From: Actinopolyspora xinjiangensis | GTDB lineage: Bacteria > Actinomycetota > Actinomycetes > Mycobacteriales > Pseudonocardiaceae | DNA length: 64,000 bases | Reading direction: 5' to 3' | Assembly (NCBI RefSeq): GCF_900104475.1 | Contig: NZ_FNJR01000010.1 | Coordinates: 160,794-224,793, forward strand | Shown here: positions 18,294-29,137 of the stretch, in pieces | Layout of the letters: every line of letters begins with the position of its first letter | Numbering within the stretch: the first letter of the stretch is position 1 | The notes under the pieces: generated by a model | What the model was told of the DNA's origin: nothing | Seen by the model: only the letters and a program-made list of their open reading frames with translations | The model's database searches: none | Translations under genes and position numbers: made by a program

Positions 18294-19595
18294 TCAGAAC
18301 CCCTCGAACACCGTGGGTATCGCGGGTTCGCCCGCCGAGAGCTTGAGCCCTTCCCACGGCAGGCTCACCAGGGCGTGCCGCAGTCGCTGCCTATTGTCCT
18401 CCAGGGCGGGGAGGTTCTCGACCCGCTCGCCGTTCCGGAGCAGCGGCCGCTGCATGAACCTGTCGTGCGGGCCCGCCTTCGGCGGTTCGATACCGGGGCC
18501 GTTGCGGTGGACCACCTCCTCCAGCGCGGTCCCGGTGGGCTTGTGCCTGCGCAGCGCGTTCTTGCTGCCGCCCCGCGACTCCTTGTGCGAGCTGCGCTTG
18601 ACGACCGGTCGACCGTCCACCTCGGCCAGTTTGTAGACCATTCCGCAGGTGGGATACCCCGAGCCGGTGACGAGCGAGGTGCCGACGCCGTAGACGTCCA
18701 CCGGTTCGGCCCGCAGCGAGGCGATGGCGAACTCGTCGAGGTCGCCGGAGACCACGATCCGCGTTCCCGTGGCGCCCAGCGAGTCGAGCTGTTCCCTGGC
18801 CTGCCTGGCCAGCACGCCCACGTCGCCGGAGTCGATACGCACCGCCCCGAGTTCGGTTCCCGCCACGTCCACGGCGGTGCGGATTCCCTCGGTGATGTCG
18901 TAGGTGTCCACCAGCAGGGTGGTGTCCGCCCCCAGCGCGGCGACCTGGGCCTCGAACGCCTCCCGTTCGGTGTCGTGCAGCATCGTGAACGCGTGCGCCG
19001 AGGTGCCCGCCGTGGGGATGCCGTACCTCGCGCCCGCCAGCAGATTCGAGGTGGCGGTGAATCCGGCCAGGTAGGCGGCCCTCGCCGAGGCCACCGCCGA
19101 TTCCTCGTGGGTACGCCGGGACCCCATCTCGATGATGCGCCTGCCGTTGGCCGCCGAGGCCATGCGCGTGGCCGCCGCGGCCACCGCGCTGTCGTGGTTG
19201 AGGATCGACAGGACCACCGTCTCCAGCAGCACGGCTTCGGCGAAGGTGCCGCTGACGGTCAGCAGCGGGGAACCGGGGAAGTAGAGCTCCCCCTCCGGGT
19301 AGCCGTCGACGTCGCCGGTGAACCGGAAGTCGGCGAGCCACTCCAGCGTCCGCCGGTCGCAGACCCGGTCGCGTTCCAGGGCCCGCAGCACGTCCTCGTC
19401 GAACCGGAAGTTCTCCACCGCCTCCAGCAACCGTTCGACACCGCCGACCACCCCGTATCGGCGGCCGTCGGGAAGGCGCCGGGTGAACACCTCGAACACG
19501 CAGCGACGGCCCGCCGTGCCGTCGTGCAACGCGCTGCTGAGCATGGTCAGTTCGTAGTGGTCGGTGCGCAGCGCGGTACTGGCTGGATCGGTCAT
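18294..19595 (-). CDS. pncB: Nicotinate phosphoribosyltransferase
   Basis: 433 residues from ATG 19595. It contains TDHYELTM near the N-terminus, [28 protein letters not shown] (phosphoribosylation region with the phosphorylatable His type), HAFTMLHD, and [12 protein letters not shown] plus [12 protein letters not shown] of the type II phosphoribosyltransferase barrel. It makes nicotinate mononucleotide from nicotinate and PRPP. It is divergent from clpS across a 73-bp gap and is first in the series pncB-pncA-dinG, so nicotinamide salvage is encoded in consecutive genes. Confidence 0.95.
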   Translation of the reverse strand: MTDPASTALRTDHYELTMLSSALHDGTAGRRCVFEVFTRRLPDGRRYGVVGGVERLLEAVENFRFDEDVLRALERDRVCDRRTLEWLADFRFTGDVDGYPEGELYFPGSPLLTVSGTFAEAVLLETVVLSILNHDSAVAAAATRMASAANGRRIIEMGSRRTHEESAVASARAAYLAGFTATSNLLAGARYGIPTAGTSAHAFTMLHDTEREAFEAQVAALGADTTLLVDTYDITEGIRTAVDVAGTELGAVRIDSGDVGVLARQAREQLDSLGATGTRIVVSGDLDEFAIASLRAEPVDVYGVGTSLVTGSGYPTCGMVYKLAEVDGRPVVKRSSHKESRGGSKNALRRHKPTGTALEEVVHRNGPGIEPPKAGPHDRFMQRPLLRNGERVENLPALEDNRQRLRHALVSLPWEGLKLSAGEPAIPTVFEGF

Positions 19596-19668
19596 GTCCG
19601 CGAGATTACGTGTCCGGCCAAACCGCGTGGGCGGCAGCCGCACACCGGCGGCGTGTGAGAATGGAAGC

Positions 19669-19962
19669 ATGACCACGCCCGCCGAAGTGGAAAGTACGCA
19701 GGCCGAACCGGAGGAGGCCGCGACCGAGGAGCGTCCGTGGGTGACGATCGTCTGGAACGATCCGGTCAACCTGATGTCGTACGTGACCTACGTACTCCAG
19801 AAGATCTTCGGCTACAGCAAGGAGCACGCCACCAAGCTCATGCTGGACGTGCACAACAAGGGCCGGGCCGTGGTCTCATCCGGCTCCAAGGAAAAGGTGG
19901 AGGGCGACGTGGCGAAACTGCACGCCGCGGGTCTCTGGGCCACCATGCAGCACGACTCGTGA
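19669..19962 (+). CDS. clpS: ATP-dependent Clp protease adaptor ClpS
   Basis: 97 residues from ATG 19669. The ClpS core follows a flexible acidic N-terminus: [46 protein letters not shown], with the Asn-Asp-Pro and Asp/His residues that bind the N-degron. It delivers N-end rule substrates to ClpC/ClpA with ClpP. Divergent from pncB and 16 bp before the DUF2017 gene, a pairing conserved in actinobacteria. Confidence 0.95.
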   Translation: MTTPAEVESTQAEPEEAATEERPWVTIVWNDPVNLMSYVTYVLQKIFGYSKEHATKLMLDVHNKGRAVVSSGSKEKVEGDVAKLHAAGLWATMQHDS

Positions 19963-19978
19963 ACGGGCAGCGAATCCA

Positions 19979-20542
19979 GTGCAGGATTGGACACGCGACA
20001 ACGACAGGCTGGTGACCGAGCTCGAACCGAACGAGGCCGCGGTGGTCCGCGGACTCGTCGGTGAGATCAAGGACATGCTCACCGCCCGCGCCGATCAGGC
20101 GCCGCAGGACGAACTCGCCGAGCTGACCGGGATGCGCGCCGGGCCGAGCACACCCCCGGAGGAGAGCGTGCTGGCCAGGCTGCTGCCCGATTTCATCCGC
20201 CCCGAGCGGGACAGCTTCGAGCCGGAGGCGGAGAGCGCCGACACCGCCGGTGCGCTGAGATCGCTGCACGAGCCCGAGCTGATCGAGCACAAGAGCGGTG
20301 TGGCCGCCACGGTGCTGGACACCTGCCCCGAGCGGGGCGGGAAGGTCTCGTTGACCGAGGAGCAGGCCGAGAGCTGGCTCTCGGCGCTCAACGACGTGCG
20401 GCTGGCGCTCGGTACCGCGCTCGGGGTCTCCGAGGAGGTTCCCGACGAGCCCCCCGAGGACCAACTGCAGCGCGAGCACTACTACGTCTACCAGTGGCTG
20501 ACCTGGGTGCAGGAGAGCCTCATCCAGGCGCTGAGCTCCTGA
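19979..20542 (+). CDS. DUF2017 family protein
   Basis: 187 residues, acidic, starting at GTG 19979. It matches the actinobacterial DUF2017 family that follows clpS (Rv1332 position in M. tuberculosis): an N-terminal helix ending in LVGEIKDML, a central variable part, and C-terminal LNDVRLALGTALGV and YYVYQWLTWVQESLIQAL. No catalytic motif is seen. Conservation beside clpS suggests a link to protein quality control, but the function is unknown. Confidence 0.85.
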   Translation: MQDWTRDNDRLVTELEPNEAAVVRGLVGEIKDMLTARADQAPQDELAELTGMRAGPSTPPEESVLARLLPDFIRPERDSFEPEAESADTAGALRSLHEPELIEHKSGVAATVLDTCPERGGKVSLTEEQAESWLSALNDVRLALGTALGVSEEVPDEPPEDQLQREHYYVYQWLTWVQESLIQALSS

Positions 20543-20843
20543 GACCGGCCGCGAGGCCCGTTCGCGCACGGTCACCGGCTCGGCCCTTCTCGTGGTCTCG
20601 GGCCGCTCCCGAACAGCGCGTACGGTGGGCGTTCCCCGCGACATGCCCGGCTCGGCTCGCCCGGCCGCGTAGGTCCGGCCGGAATCCCCGCACCCGGCGG
20701 CACGGAAACCGTGGCCGGACGGGTCGGACCAGCCGCGGCGGAACACGACTCGAAGTGGAATCTCCGGCGGTGCCGCGTGTCGTGGTGCGCCGGAACCCGC
20801 CGATCGCCGAGGTGCTCGCGTGCGGGCCCCTGGTTGGACGAGG

Positions 20844-21911
20844 ATGGCCGACATGGTCGATTCGCTTCCCGGTGCGGGCCCGAAGAACGCGATCACCGAC
20901 GTGGCCGGGGTCACGGTCGGTCATCAACGACGATGGGACGAGCGGTGGGCCACCGGCAGCACGGTGGTGCTCACCCCGGAGGGGGCCGCCGGTGCCGTCG
21001 ACGTTCGCGGGGCGGGCCCCGGGACCAGGGAAACCGACGTGCTCACCCCCGACCACATGGTGCAGCGAGTGCACGGTGTGCTGCTCGGCGGCGGCAGCGC
21101 CTACGGACTCGCCGCGGCGGACGGGGTGATGCGCTGGTTGGCCGAGCGCGGTCACGGCGTACCGGTCGGCCCCACCCCGCACGAGGTGGTCCCGGTGGTG
21201 CCCGCCGCCGTGCTCTTCGACCTGCCCATGAGCGACTGGGGCAGACGCCCCGACGCCACGTTCGGGTACGCGGCGTGCGAGGCGCGCACCGGTGATCATC
21301 CCGGTGCCGGCAACGTCGGCGCCGGCACCGGAGCCGTGGCGGGGGCGATCAAGGGCGGGGTCGGAACCGCCAGCGCCGTCCTCGCCGACGGCACGGTGGT
21401 CGGCGCGTTGATGGCCGTCAACTCCCGGGGAACCGTGGTCGATCCGGAGACCGGCCTGCCGTGGGCGGCCGACAGCGGCCTCGAAGGGGAGTTCGACCTG
21501 CCCCGCCCCGCCCCGGAGAACGTCGCCTCGGCCGCGCGGCTGACCGCTCGCCCCGACCGGGCGGGCAACGAGATCGCCCCGCTCAACACCACGATAGGTG
21601 TCGTGGCCACCGACGCCGGGCTCGGCAAACCGGAGTGCCGCAGGGTCGCCGTCGCCGCGCACGACGGGTTGGCCAGGGCGGTGCGGCCCGCCCACGGCAT
21701 GACCGACGGGGACACGGTGTTCGCGCTGGCCACCGGTGACCGCGCGGGCGCGCCCGCGGCGGGGGAGCCCGGCTGGATCGCCGCGATGGACGAGGTGTGC
21801 ACGGCCGCCGCCCAGGTGACGGCGCGCGCGATCGTGCACGCCGTGCTGGCCGCCGAGTCGGTGGGGGCGGTGCCCTGTTACACGCGCCTCTACCATCCCG
21901 GGCGGGAATGA
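20844..21911 (+). CDS. P1/DmpA family N-terminal-nucleophile peptidase
   Basis: About 355 residues. The DmpA-like fold is indicated by ITDVAGVTVGH near the start, GVLLGGGSAYGLAAADG, the Gly/Ala-rich GNVGAGTGAVAGAIKGGVG and MAVNSRG, where autoproteolysis before the Ser would expose the nucleophile. C-terminal PAHGMTDGDTVFALATG is also typical. Family members are aminopeptidases or endo-type peptidases; the substrate is unknown. ATG 20844 or 20853 are both possible, sharing GGACGAGG upstream. The order after clpS-DUF2017 and before mec matches M. tuberculosis Rv1333. The ~300-bp gap before it shows nothing clear. Confidence 0.88.
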   Translation: MADMVDSLPGAGPKNAITDVAGVTVGHQRRWDERWATGSTVVLTPEGAAGAVDVRGAGPGTRETDVLTPDHMVQRVHGVLLGGGSAYGLAAADGVMRWLAERGHGVPVGPTPHEVVPVVPAAVLFDLPMSDWGRRPDATFGYAACEARTGDHPGAGNVGAGTGAVAGAIKGGVGTASAVLADGTVVGALMAVNSRGTVVDPETGLPWAADSGLEGEFDLPRPAPENVASAARLTARPDRAGNEIAPLNTTIGVVATDAGLGKPECRRVAVAAHDGLARAVRPAHGMTDGDTVFALATGDRAGAPAAGEPGWIAAMDEVCTAAAQVTARAIVHAVLAAESVGAVPCYTRLYHPGRE

Positions 21912-21912
21912 A

Positions 21913-21941
21913 TCATGGTCGAATGTCGTTTCGAACCATGA
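21913..21941. terminator. Hairpin after the P1 peptidase gene
   Basis: TCATGGTCGAA (21913-21923) pairs with TTCGAACCATGA (21930-21941) with one bulged A. It starts two bases after the stop codon and precedes the mec promoter. No T run follows, so it could be a terminator or a regulator site. Confidence 0.5.
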
Positions 21942-21989
21942 ACGACCGGTCACCGGGTTCACATGATGGGACCACGGTGAATCACCCCG

Positions 21990-21995
21990 TAGGAT
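21990..21995 (+). promoter_or_regulatory. -10 box TAGGAT of the mec-cysO-cysM unit
   Basis: TAGGAT lies 7 nt before GTG 22003 with no Shine-Dalgarno between, consistent with a leaderless mec transcript. No consensus -35 is visible. Confidence 0.5.
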
Positions 21996-22002
21996 GGTGG
22001 CT

Positions 22003-22458
22003 GTGCTGGTGATCCGACGCGACCTCGTGGATGCGATGGTTGCGCATGCTCGACGGGACCACCCGGATGAAGCGTGTGGTGTGGTGGCGGGCCCCGAGGG
22101 GTCGGACCGTCCGGAACGAATGATCGAAATGATCAACGCCGAACGTTCCCCGACGTTCTACAGGTTCGACTCCACCGAACAGCTGCGAGTCTGGCGGGCC
22201 ATGGACGCCGCCGACGAGGAGCCGGTGGTCATCTACCATTCGCACACCGCGACCGAGGCGTACCCCTCGCGGACCGATGTCTCCTACGCCTCGGAACCCA
22301 ACGCGCACTACGTGCTCGTGTCCACCAGGGACCCGCACGAATACGAGCTGCGCTCCTACCGCATCGTCGACGGCGTCGTCACCGAGGAGCCGGTGGAGGT
22401 CGTCGAGTCCTACATGTTCGCCCACACCGGCGGCGACGACATCCCCGACCTAGGCTGA
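22003..22458 (+). CDS. mec: Mec, JAMM-motif metallopeptidase for CysO-cysteine
   Basis: 151 residues. The JAMM/MPN zinc motif is complete: HSHTATEAYPSRTD gives H-x-H-x7-S-x2-D, with an upstream Glu in NAERSP. The N-terminus matches M. tuberculosis Mec (VNAMVAHARRDHPDEACG-type). It cleaves cysteine from the C-terminus of CysO-cysteine. In this genome it may also trim CysO, whose gene encodes two residues after the diglycine. GTG 22003 fits the homologue start and the leaderless -10 box at 21990. cysO and cysM follow. Confidence 0.95.
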   Translation: MLVIRRDLVDAMVAHARRDHPDEACGVVAGPEGSDRPERMIEMINAERSPTFYRFDSTEQLRVWRAMDAADEEPVVIYHSHTATEAYPSRTDVSYASEPNAHYVLVSTRDPHEYELRSYRIVDGVVTEEPVEVVESYMFAHTGGDDIPDLG

Positions 22459-22536
22459 GTCCCCGCGTCGTGTGACCAGGCACGGCGCGGCTGTCGGGTG
22501 GATTTGCGAAATTCTCGTGTAGTAGGAGGTTGCGCC

Positions 22537-23795
<1,259 letters not shown>

Positions 23796-23897
23796 CTTCG
23801 GTGAACGTCGATTTCGTGAGGAATCGCCGCGCGCGGCGCGGCCGGGTCTCCGTCGCGGCAGCGGTTCCCGATCTGGTGAGCCCGCTCCGTCTCGGCG

Positions 23898-23903
23898 TAG
23901 GCT
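23898..23903 (+). promoter_or_regulatory. -10 box TAGGCT upstream of the rhomboid gene
   Basis: TAGGCT lies 7 nt before GTG 23911 and no Shine-Dalgarno is present, suggesting leaderless expression of the rhomboid-murI unit. Confidence 0.45.
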
Positions 23904-23910
23904 CGGTGAC

Positions 23911-24603
23911 GTGAGCTCATCGCCCGGGGGACCGAACCGAGCACCCAAGCCACGTGTGATACCGCGCCGTCCCGCCCGCGCGGCGCTGATCGTGCTGGGC
24001 ATCGTGGCCTTGCTGTACCTGCTGGAGCTGATCGACCAGCTGTTCTTCCAGACCGGCTTCTCGACTCCGACCCGCCAGGTCACCGGACTGGACGCGAACG
24101 GCATCCAACCCCGCGAACTCGACGGGCTGGACGGAATCCTGTGGGCGCCGTTCCTGCACCTGGGCTTCGAGCACCTGGTGGCGAACACGGTGCCGCTGCT
24201 GGTGCTGGGGTGGCTGTGCATGGCGGGCGGGGTGCGCCAGTTCGTCGCGGTGACCCTGGTGGTGCTGCTGGTCGGTGGTCTGGGCACCTGGTTGACCGGC
24301 GGCGACGGTTCCACCCACCTCGGCGCCTCCGGCATCGCCTTCGGCTGGCTGCTGTTCCTGCTCGTGCGGGGGTTCTTCAACCGCAGCGCGGGCCAGATCC
24401 TCGTGGCGGTGGTGCTGTTCGTCTACTGGGGCGGCATGTTGTGGGGAGTGCTCCCCGGAGGACAGCCGAACGTCTCCTGGCAGGCGCACCTGTTCGGCGC
24501 GCTCGGCGGTGTGCTCGCGGCGTGGCTGGTCAGGCGCGGTGACCGAGCGCACAGGGCGCGGTTCGAGCGGGGCGACGACCTACCGGGCAGACTCGGAACG
24601 TGA
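23911..24603 (+). CDS. Rhomboid-family intramembrane serine protease
   Basis: About 230 residues, six hydrophobic segments. The active-site pattern is present: [14 protein letters not shown] (His and Asn of TM2), GASGIAFGW (GxSG Ser of TM4) and [12 protein letters not shown] (His of TM6). It would cleave membrane-protein substrates within or near the bilayer. It corresponds to Rv1337 in the M. tuberculosis order (cysM, rhomboid, murI). The start codon overlaps no other gene, but its stop overlaps the murI start (GTGA), suggesting coupled translation. Confidence 0.9.
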   Translation: MSSSPGGPNRAPKPRVIPRRPARAALIVLGIVALLYLLELIDQLFFQTGFSTPTRQVTGLDANGIQPRELDGLDGILWAPFLHLGFEHLVANTVPLLVLGWLCMAGGVRQFVAVTLVVLLVGGLGTWLTGGDGSTHLGASGIAFGWLLFLLVRGFFNRSAGQILVAVVLFVYWGGMLWGVLPGGQPNVSWQAHLFGALGGVLAAWLVRRGDRAHRARFERGDDLPGRLGT

Positions 24604-25424
24604 CCCAAGCACCGATCGGGATCTTCGATTCCGGCGTGGGCGGTCTCACCGTCGCCCGCGCGATCATGGACCGGCTTCCCGCCGAGCGGCTGCGCTACGT
24701 GGGCGACACCGCCAACGCCCCCTACGGGCCGCTGCCGCTCGGTCGGGTGCGCGAGCACGCGTTGTCGGTGGCCGACTCCCTCGTCGAGGAGGGAGTGAAG
24801 ATGCTGGTGATCGCCTGCAACACCGCCTCCTCCGCCTGCCTGCGCGACGCCAGGGAGCGCTACGACGTGCCCGTCGTGGAGGTCGTGCTGCCCGCGGCGC
24901 GCCGGGCCGCCACCACCACCCGCAACGGCAGGGTGGGCGTGATCGGTACCAGCGCCACGGCCAGGTCCCGTGCCTACGAGGACGCGTTCGCCGCCGTCCC
25001 GGACGTGACCCCCCACACCGTCGCCTGCCCCAGGCTGGTGAACTTCGTGGAGCGCGGGATCACCTCGGGGCGCCAGATCCTCGGATTGCTGCAGAGCTAC
25101 CTGGAGCCGCTGCAGCGGGCCGACGTCGACACGCTGGTGCTCGGCTGCACGCACTACCCGTTGTTGAGCGGCGTGCTGCGGAACGTCATGGGTGAACAGG
25201 TCACGCTGGTCTCCAGCGCCGAGGAGAGCGCCCGGGAGGTCGCACGCGTGCTCACCGAGCGCGGTTCGCTGGCCGAACCGCTCGGCCCCGATGCCGCACC
25301 CGACCACGAGTTCCGCGCCACCGGGTCCCCCGAGCCGTTCGCCAAGCTCGCCCGCCGGTTTCTCGGGCCCTCCGTCACATCCGATGTTGTGCGGCCTTCG
25401 GACGTGTCACGCTCGGCCGTGTGA
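24600..25424 (+). CDS. murI: Glutamate racemase
   Basis: 274 residues. It shows [12 protein letters not shown] near the start with the first half-site Asp/Ser, CNTASSA (catalytic Cys ~75), VIGTSATA and LGCTHYP (catalytic Cys ~185). It converts L- to D-glutamate for peptidoglycan precursors in the cytoplasm. It is translationally coupled to the rhomboid gene before it and the metallo-beta-lactamase gene after it by four-base overlaps. Identity and order match M. tuberculosis Rv1338. Confidence 0.95.
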   Translation: MTQAPIGIFDSGVGGLTVARAIMDRLPAERLRYVGDTANAPYGPLPLGRVREHALSVADSLVEEGVKMLVIACNTASSACLRDARERYDVPVVEVVLPAARRAATTTRNGRVGVIGTSATARSRAYEDAFAAVPDVTPHTVACPRLVNFVERGITSGRQILGLLQSYLEPLQRADVDTLVLGCTHYPLLSGVLRNVMGEQVTLVSSAEESAREVARVLTERGSLAEPLGPDAAPDHEFRATGSPEPFAKLARRFLGPSVTSDVVRPSDVSRSAV

Positions 25425-26191
25425 AGCTGACGATTCTCGGATGTTCCGGCAGCATCCCCGGTCCCGGCTCGCCCACCTCGGGGTACCTGGTGGAGTCCGG
25501 CGAGACTCGGATCCTGCTGGACCTGGGCAACGGCACGCTCGGCACGCTGCAGCGCTTCGGTGACCCCTTCGGGCCCGAGGCGCTGCTGCTGTCACACCTG
25601 CACCCGGACCACTGCGCCGATTTCGGCGCGCTGACGGTGCTGCGCCGCTACCACCCTTCGCCGCCGTACGATCCGACGGCGCGGAAGCTGACCGTCTTCG
25701 CTCCGGAGGAGGCGCCGGAGCGCCTGGCCGCGCTGTACGCCCCGAACGAGGGGGAACGAGCCTCGGCGGACCTCTCGGACGTCTTCGAGTTCGCACCGGT
25801 GCCCGAGACCCCGGTGCGGGTGGGTCCGTTCGAGATCCGGGCGTTTCCGGTGCACCACGTGTGTCCCAGCTGGGGGTTCCGGATCGCGGCCGAGGGACGC
25901 GTGCTGGCCTACACCGCCGACACCGGGCCGTGTGACGGACTCGCCGAGCTGGCACACGAGGCAGACGTGCTGCTCGCCGAGGCCTCCTGGCCCGACTCGC
26001 CCGACCGCCCGGACGGGCTGCACCTGTCCGGCAAGCAGGCGGCCGAGCTGGCCGAGCGCTCGTCGGCGGGGCGGCTGCTGCTCACCCACCTGCAGCCCTG
26101 GTGCGACGAGACCGCGATCCTCGCGGAGGCTCGCGAGCACACCTCGGTTCCCACCGAGCTGGTCTCCACCGCCGCCGAGTACCGGGTCTGA
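25421..26191 (+). CDS. Metallo-beta-lactamase fold phosphodiesterase (Rv1339-like)
   Basis: 256 residues. MBL zinc motif [10 protein letters not shown] (HxHxDH) near residue 60, additional ligands in the HHVCPSWGF and AYTADTG region, and final His in LTHLQPW. The Gly-rich start ([20 protein letters not shown]) is typical of the RNase Z/cAMP phosphodiesterase subgroup. The M. tuberculosis homologue Rv1339 degrades cAMP, so cyclic nucleotide turnover is the best guess. Start GTG 25421 overlaps the murI stop. Confidence 0.88.
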   Translation: MKLTILGCSGSIPGPGSPTSGYLVESGETRILLDLGNGTLGTLQRFGDPFGPEALLLSHLHPDHCADFGALTVLRRYHPSPPYDPTARKLTVFAPEEAPERLAALYAPNEGERASADLSDVFEFAPVPETPVRVGPFEIRAFPVHHVCPSWGFRIAAEGRVLAYTADTGPCDGLAELAHEADVLLAEASWPDSPDRPDGLHLSGKQAAELAERSSAGRLLLTHLQPWCDETAILAEAREHTSVPTELVSTAAEYRV

Positions 26192-26356
26192 GCGCGGTGC
26201 GCCCGGCGAAGGTGGTCGCCCTGCGTCTCCCGGCGCCCTCCGGGCGTGGACCGGGATCGTTTCCGCCGGTCCGTCCGGGTGCGTCCGTGGTGCCGACGGG
26301 TGAGTGGAATACTGCTTCCGCCAGTGTCCGTAGACCGTTCGTCGTGGAGGAGCACC

Positions 26357-26776
26357 GTGACGATCACAGCCGTGTGGCCGATCGAGTCGCCCGAGGAGAG
26401 CAACAGTGGCGACGGGGTCACGCTGACCGAGCCCGGCGAGATCGACGGTCTGCTCGCCCGGCTGGCGGAGCCGAACGCCGGGGTGGCCACGGTCTGGCAC
26501 GAGTCCCGCGAGCTCGCCGACGAGGACGAGGGGATGCCGGACCACGACGTGTGCGTGGCGGTGCGCGACGGCTACGGCTACATGAGCTACATCGACGTCG
26601 AGCACGACCTCGCGGTGCCGGAGGGGGACCCCGCCGCACCGGGGCTGCGGGGCGGTGACGTCGAGTTCCCCGAGGGAAGTGGGGTGCCGGTGGCGACGTT
26701 GGCCGAGGCGCTTCGGGAGTTTCTACGGACCGGTCAGCGTCCCGAGTCCGTGACCTGGCGGACCGTGGCGGAGTGA
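26357..26776 (+). CDS. Imm1-family immunity protein-like
   Basis: 139 residues from GTG 26357, which follows GGAGGAGCACC. The sequence resembles Imm1 immunity proteins: an N-terminal strand-rich part, [37 protein letters not shown] and C-terminal [25 protein letters not shown]. Imm1 proteins neutralise deaminase or polymorphic toxins, but no toxin gene lies near. It interrupts the otherwise M. tuberculosis-like order between the phosphodiesterase and rph. It could protect against toxins of neighbouring cells. Confidence 0.65.
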   Translation: MTITAVWPIESPEESNSGDGVTLTEPGEIDGLLARLAEPNAGVATVWHESRELADEDEGMPDHDVCVAVRDGYGYMSYIDVEHDLAVPEGDPAAPGLRGGDVEFPEGSGVPVATLAEALREFLRTGQRPESVTWRTVAE

Positions 26777-26884
26777 GCCCCTCGCCGCGCGGAGCGGGCG
26801 CGGGCACGTGGCGGGACGACCGCCGAAGCGGTTCCCCGGTTCCCGGGTGGACCGCCGCCTTTCGGACCTGCCGGTGGGACGTTC

Positions 26885-26890
26885 TAGGGT
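26885..26890 (+). promoter_or_regulatory. -10 box TAGGGT upstream of rph
   Basis: TAGGGT lies 7 nt before GTG 26898 with no Shine-Dalgarno, matching the leaderless pattern seen for mec and the rhomboid gene. Confidence 0.45.
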
Positions 26891-26897
26891 GGTGCGC

Positions 26898-27653
26898 GTG
26901 GCAAGAGCTGATGGCAGGAGCGACGACGCGCTCCGGGACGTGCGGATCACCCGCGGGTATCAGGACTGGCCGGCCGGATCGGTGCTGGTCGAATTCGGGC
27001 GTACGCGGGTGCTGTGCGCGGCCAGCGTGCAGGAGGGCGTTCCCCGCTGGCGTGCCGGTTCCGGTCTCGGTTGGGTGACCGCCGAGTACGCGATGCTTCC
27101 CTCGGCCACCAACACGCGCGGGGTGCGCGAGTCGGTCAAGGGCAAGATCGGGGGACGTACCCACGAGATCAGCAGGCTGGTGGGGCGGTCGCTGCGCAGC
27201 TGCATCGACATGAGCGCGCTCGGCGAGAACACCATCACGCTGGACTGCGACGTCATCCAGGCCGACGGTGGTACCCGGACCGCCGCGATCACGGGTGCCT
27301 ACGTGGCGCTGGCCGACGCGGTCACCTGGCTGCGGGCGGCCAAGCTCCTCTCCGATCCCAAGCCGTTGTCCTGCGCGGTCTCCGCGGTCAGCGTGGGCGT
27401 GGTCGACGGGAAGGTGCGGCTGGACCTTCCCTACGAGGAGGACTCCCGCGCCGAGGTGGACATGAACGTGGTGGCCACCGACCACGGCACCTTCGTGGAG
27501 GTGCAGGGGACGGGTGAGGGAGCCACGTTCCCCAGGTCCACGCTGGACAGCATGTTGGACGTGGCGTTGGCGGGCTCGGCGCGGTTGTGCGAGCTGCAGG
27601 CCGAGGCGCTGGCGGAGCCGTACCCGGGCAAACTGCCGGGGAGTGCCGCATGA
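26898..27653 (+). CDS. rph: Ribonuclease PH
   Basis: About 251 residues. RNase PH hallmarks are visible: [14 protein letters not shown] at the start, [47 protein letters not shown] and the C-terminal [17 protein letters not shown]. It trims the 3' ends of tRNA phosphorolytically. Start GTG 26898 is supported by the homologue N-terminus and the adjacent -10 box. It overlaps rdgB by ATGA, as in other actinobacteria. Confidence 0.95.
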   Translation: MARADGRSDDALRDVRITRGYQDWPAGSVLVEFGRTRVLCAASVQEGVPRWRAGSGLGWVTAEYAMLPSATNTRGVRESVKGKIGGRTHEISRLVGRSLRSCIDMSALGENTITLDCDVIQADGGTRTAAITGAYVALADAVTWLRAAKLLSDPKPLSCAVSAVSVGVVDGKVRLDLPYEEDSRAEVDMNVVATDHGTFVEVQGTGEGATFPRSTLDSMLDVALAGSARLCELQAEALAEPYPGKLPGSAA

Positions 27654-28255
27654 GCGAGCTGCTGCTGGCGACCCGCAACGCCGCTAAGCTGGCGGAGCTG
27701 CGGCGGATACTCGACGATGCCGGAGTGACGGGGTTGGAGGTGGTCGGCCTCGACGAGGTGCCCGAGTTCCCGGAGGCACCCGAGACCGGCGCCACCTTCG
27801 AGGCCAACGCCGTGGCCAAGGCGGTCGACGCCGCCCGCGCCACCGGTCTTCCCGCCGTGGCCGACGACTCCGGCCTGGAGGTGGACGCGCTCAACGGGAT
27901 GCCCGGCGTGCTCTCGGCGCGCTGGGCGGGAGGGCACGGCGACGACCGCGCCAACCTGGACCTGGTGCTGGCCCAGCTCGGTGACGTGCCCGACGAGCGC
28001 CGCGGCGCGGCGTTCGTCGCTGCGGCGGCGCTGGTGACGCCCGAGGGCTCGGAGACCGTGGTGCGCGGCACCTGGCCCGGTAGCCTCGTCCGAGAGCCGC
28101 GCGGCTCCAACGGCTTCGGCTACGACCCGATCTTCGTGCCCGAGGGGGAGACCCGCACCTCGGCTGAGCTGTCCGCCGCCGAGAAGGACGCGGACTCGCA
28201 CCGTGGCAGGGCGCTGCGTGAGCTGTTGCCGCACCTGCGGAAGCTGGCGGCGTAG
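27650..28255 (+). CDS. rdgB: XTP/dITP diphosphatase (RdgB/HAM1 family)
   Basis: 201 residues. The family motifs are [48 protein letters not shown] and [16 protein letters not shown]. It hydrolyses non-canonical purine nucleoside triphosphates to protect DNA and RNA. The start overlaps rph. Its last 122 bp (28146-28267) are repeated at 31427-31548 with eight differences, seven of them in coding sequence and six silent, so the two ends flank the ABC-transporter island. This copy keeps the full gene. Confidence 0.95.
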   Translation: MSELLLATRNAAKLAELRRILDDAGVTGLEVVGLDEVPEFPEAPETGATFEANAVAKAVDAARATGLPAVADDSGLEVDALNGMPGVLSARWAGGHGDDRANLDLVLAQLGDVPDERRGAAFVAAAALVTPEGSETVVRGTWPGSLVREPRGSNGFGYDPIFVPEGETRTSAELSAAEKDADSHRGRALRELLPHLRKLAA

Positions 28256-28267
28256 GCGGTTCGTTCC
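28146..28267 (+). repeat. Direct repeat A: 3' end of rdgB at the left edge of the ABC island
   Basis: The 122 bp from GGGAGACCC to CGTTCC is matched at 31427-31548 with 114 identities. It covers the last ~35 codons and the stop of rdgB. The repeats bound a 3.2-kb lower-GC segment. Confidence 0.9.
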
Positions 28268-28362
28268 TGTCACTTTCGGAGCGTATCGACGTACGGCTCG
28301 CTGATTCGGTGGCCGGGGCTGATCCGGTCGATCCCTCTCGCCGCTTTGAGAACCCGTGTGAG

Positions 28363-28394
28363 GCGGGCCCTCGGCCCCGGGGTCGAGGGCCCGC
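28363..28394. terminator. Hairpin between convergent rdgB and the ABC operon
   Basis: GCGGGCCCTCG (28363-28373) and CGAGGGCCCGC (28384-28394) form a perfect 11-bp stem with a 10-nt loop. It is placed to terminate both rdgB and the leftward ABC operon. Confidence 0.7.
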
Positions 28395-28528
28395 TGGAGT
28401 CGGTTCGACTCGGGTGAGATGTTTCCCCTCGGGTATCCCGACGGAGCTTCGTCGCAGGCAGTTGCTGAGGGTGAAGCGCCCGGCAGTGCCGTGCGTCACC
28501 GTCGCGGCTGTCCGCCCACCAGCCTTCT

Positions 28529-29137
28529 CTACTGTTCCGTTCGCGTCCCGAATACCGTGTAACCGGTGCTTCCGGCGAGTGCCAGCAGTGCACTCAGGGT
28601 GGCGGCGGTCGTTTCGGCGGGTTGTTCCAGGACGAAGGCCCACCAGGGATGATCCGGTCGTCCCCCTGAAGCGCTGCTGCCGTGGGTGCCCAGCAGCAGT
28701 GTCAGCAGTACGTAGGGGAAAGCGGTCATCCAGCCGCGACTTGAGCCGGCCACGGTGGCGGTGGCCAAGGTCATGCCGGTGAGCCCGGCCAGATTGCGTA
28801 ACCCGCTCAGGGCCAGTTCGAAGCTGTGCGTCCACAGCGGGAGACAGGCCAGCGCGGCGGGGATTACGGCTGCGATCAGTAGTCCGAGTCGCACCGCTCC
28901 TTGAGGACGAGGAGCGGTTTCCCACAACCGAGTGGGTGGGCGCAACTGCAGCGTGAGAAGGCAGGACAGTATCAGCGGACTGAACAGGCCCAGCGGCACG
29001 TCGAGCTGACCGACGTTGGGTACCGGTACCGGGAGGCGTTGGGCCCCGAAGGCCGTGTTCACGAGGCCGACCCCGGCGCAACCTGCCACATGAAGTGGCC
29101 ATCGGTGTGCTCGCAGCAGTAGCCAGGCGGGGGTCAC
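28529..29137 (-). CDS. ABC transporter-associated membrane protein, third gene of the island operon
   Basis: 202 residues with about five to six hydrophobic segments (LIAAVIPAALACLPLW, MTLATATVAGSSRG, LSALLALAGSTGYTVFG). No family is recognised. GTG 29137 overlaps the preceding gene by GTGA, so the two are translated together. In this context it is probably a membrane subunit of the transporter powered by the ATPase at 30426. The GC content and codon choices look less extreme than in flanking genes, fitting an acquired segment. Confidence 0.65.
   Translation of the reverse strand: MTPAWLLLRAHRWPLHVAGCAGVGLVNTAFGAQRLPVPVPNVGQLDVPLGLFSPLILSCLLTLQLRPPTRLWETAPRPQGAVRLGLLIAAVIPAALACLPLWTHSFELALSGLRNLAGLTGMTLATATVAGSSRGWMTAFPYVLLTLLLGTHGSSASGGRPDHPWWAFVLEQPAETTAATLSALLALAGSTGYTVFGTRTEQ

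Noticed and set aside
20520..22136. Long minus-strand frame opposite the P1 peptidase and mec
   Set aside because: Shadow of the plus-strand genes; no domain, repeated low-complexity residues and no ribosome site.
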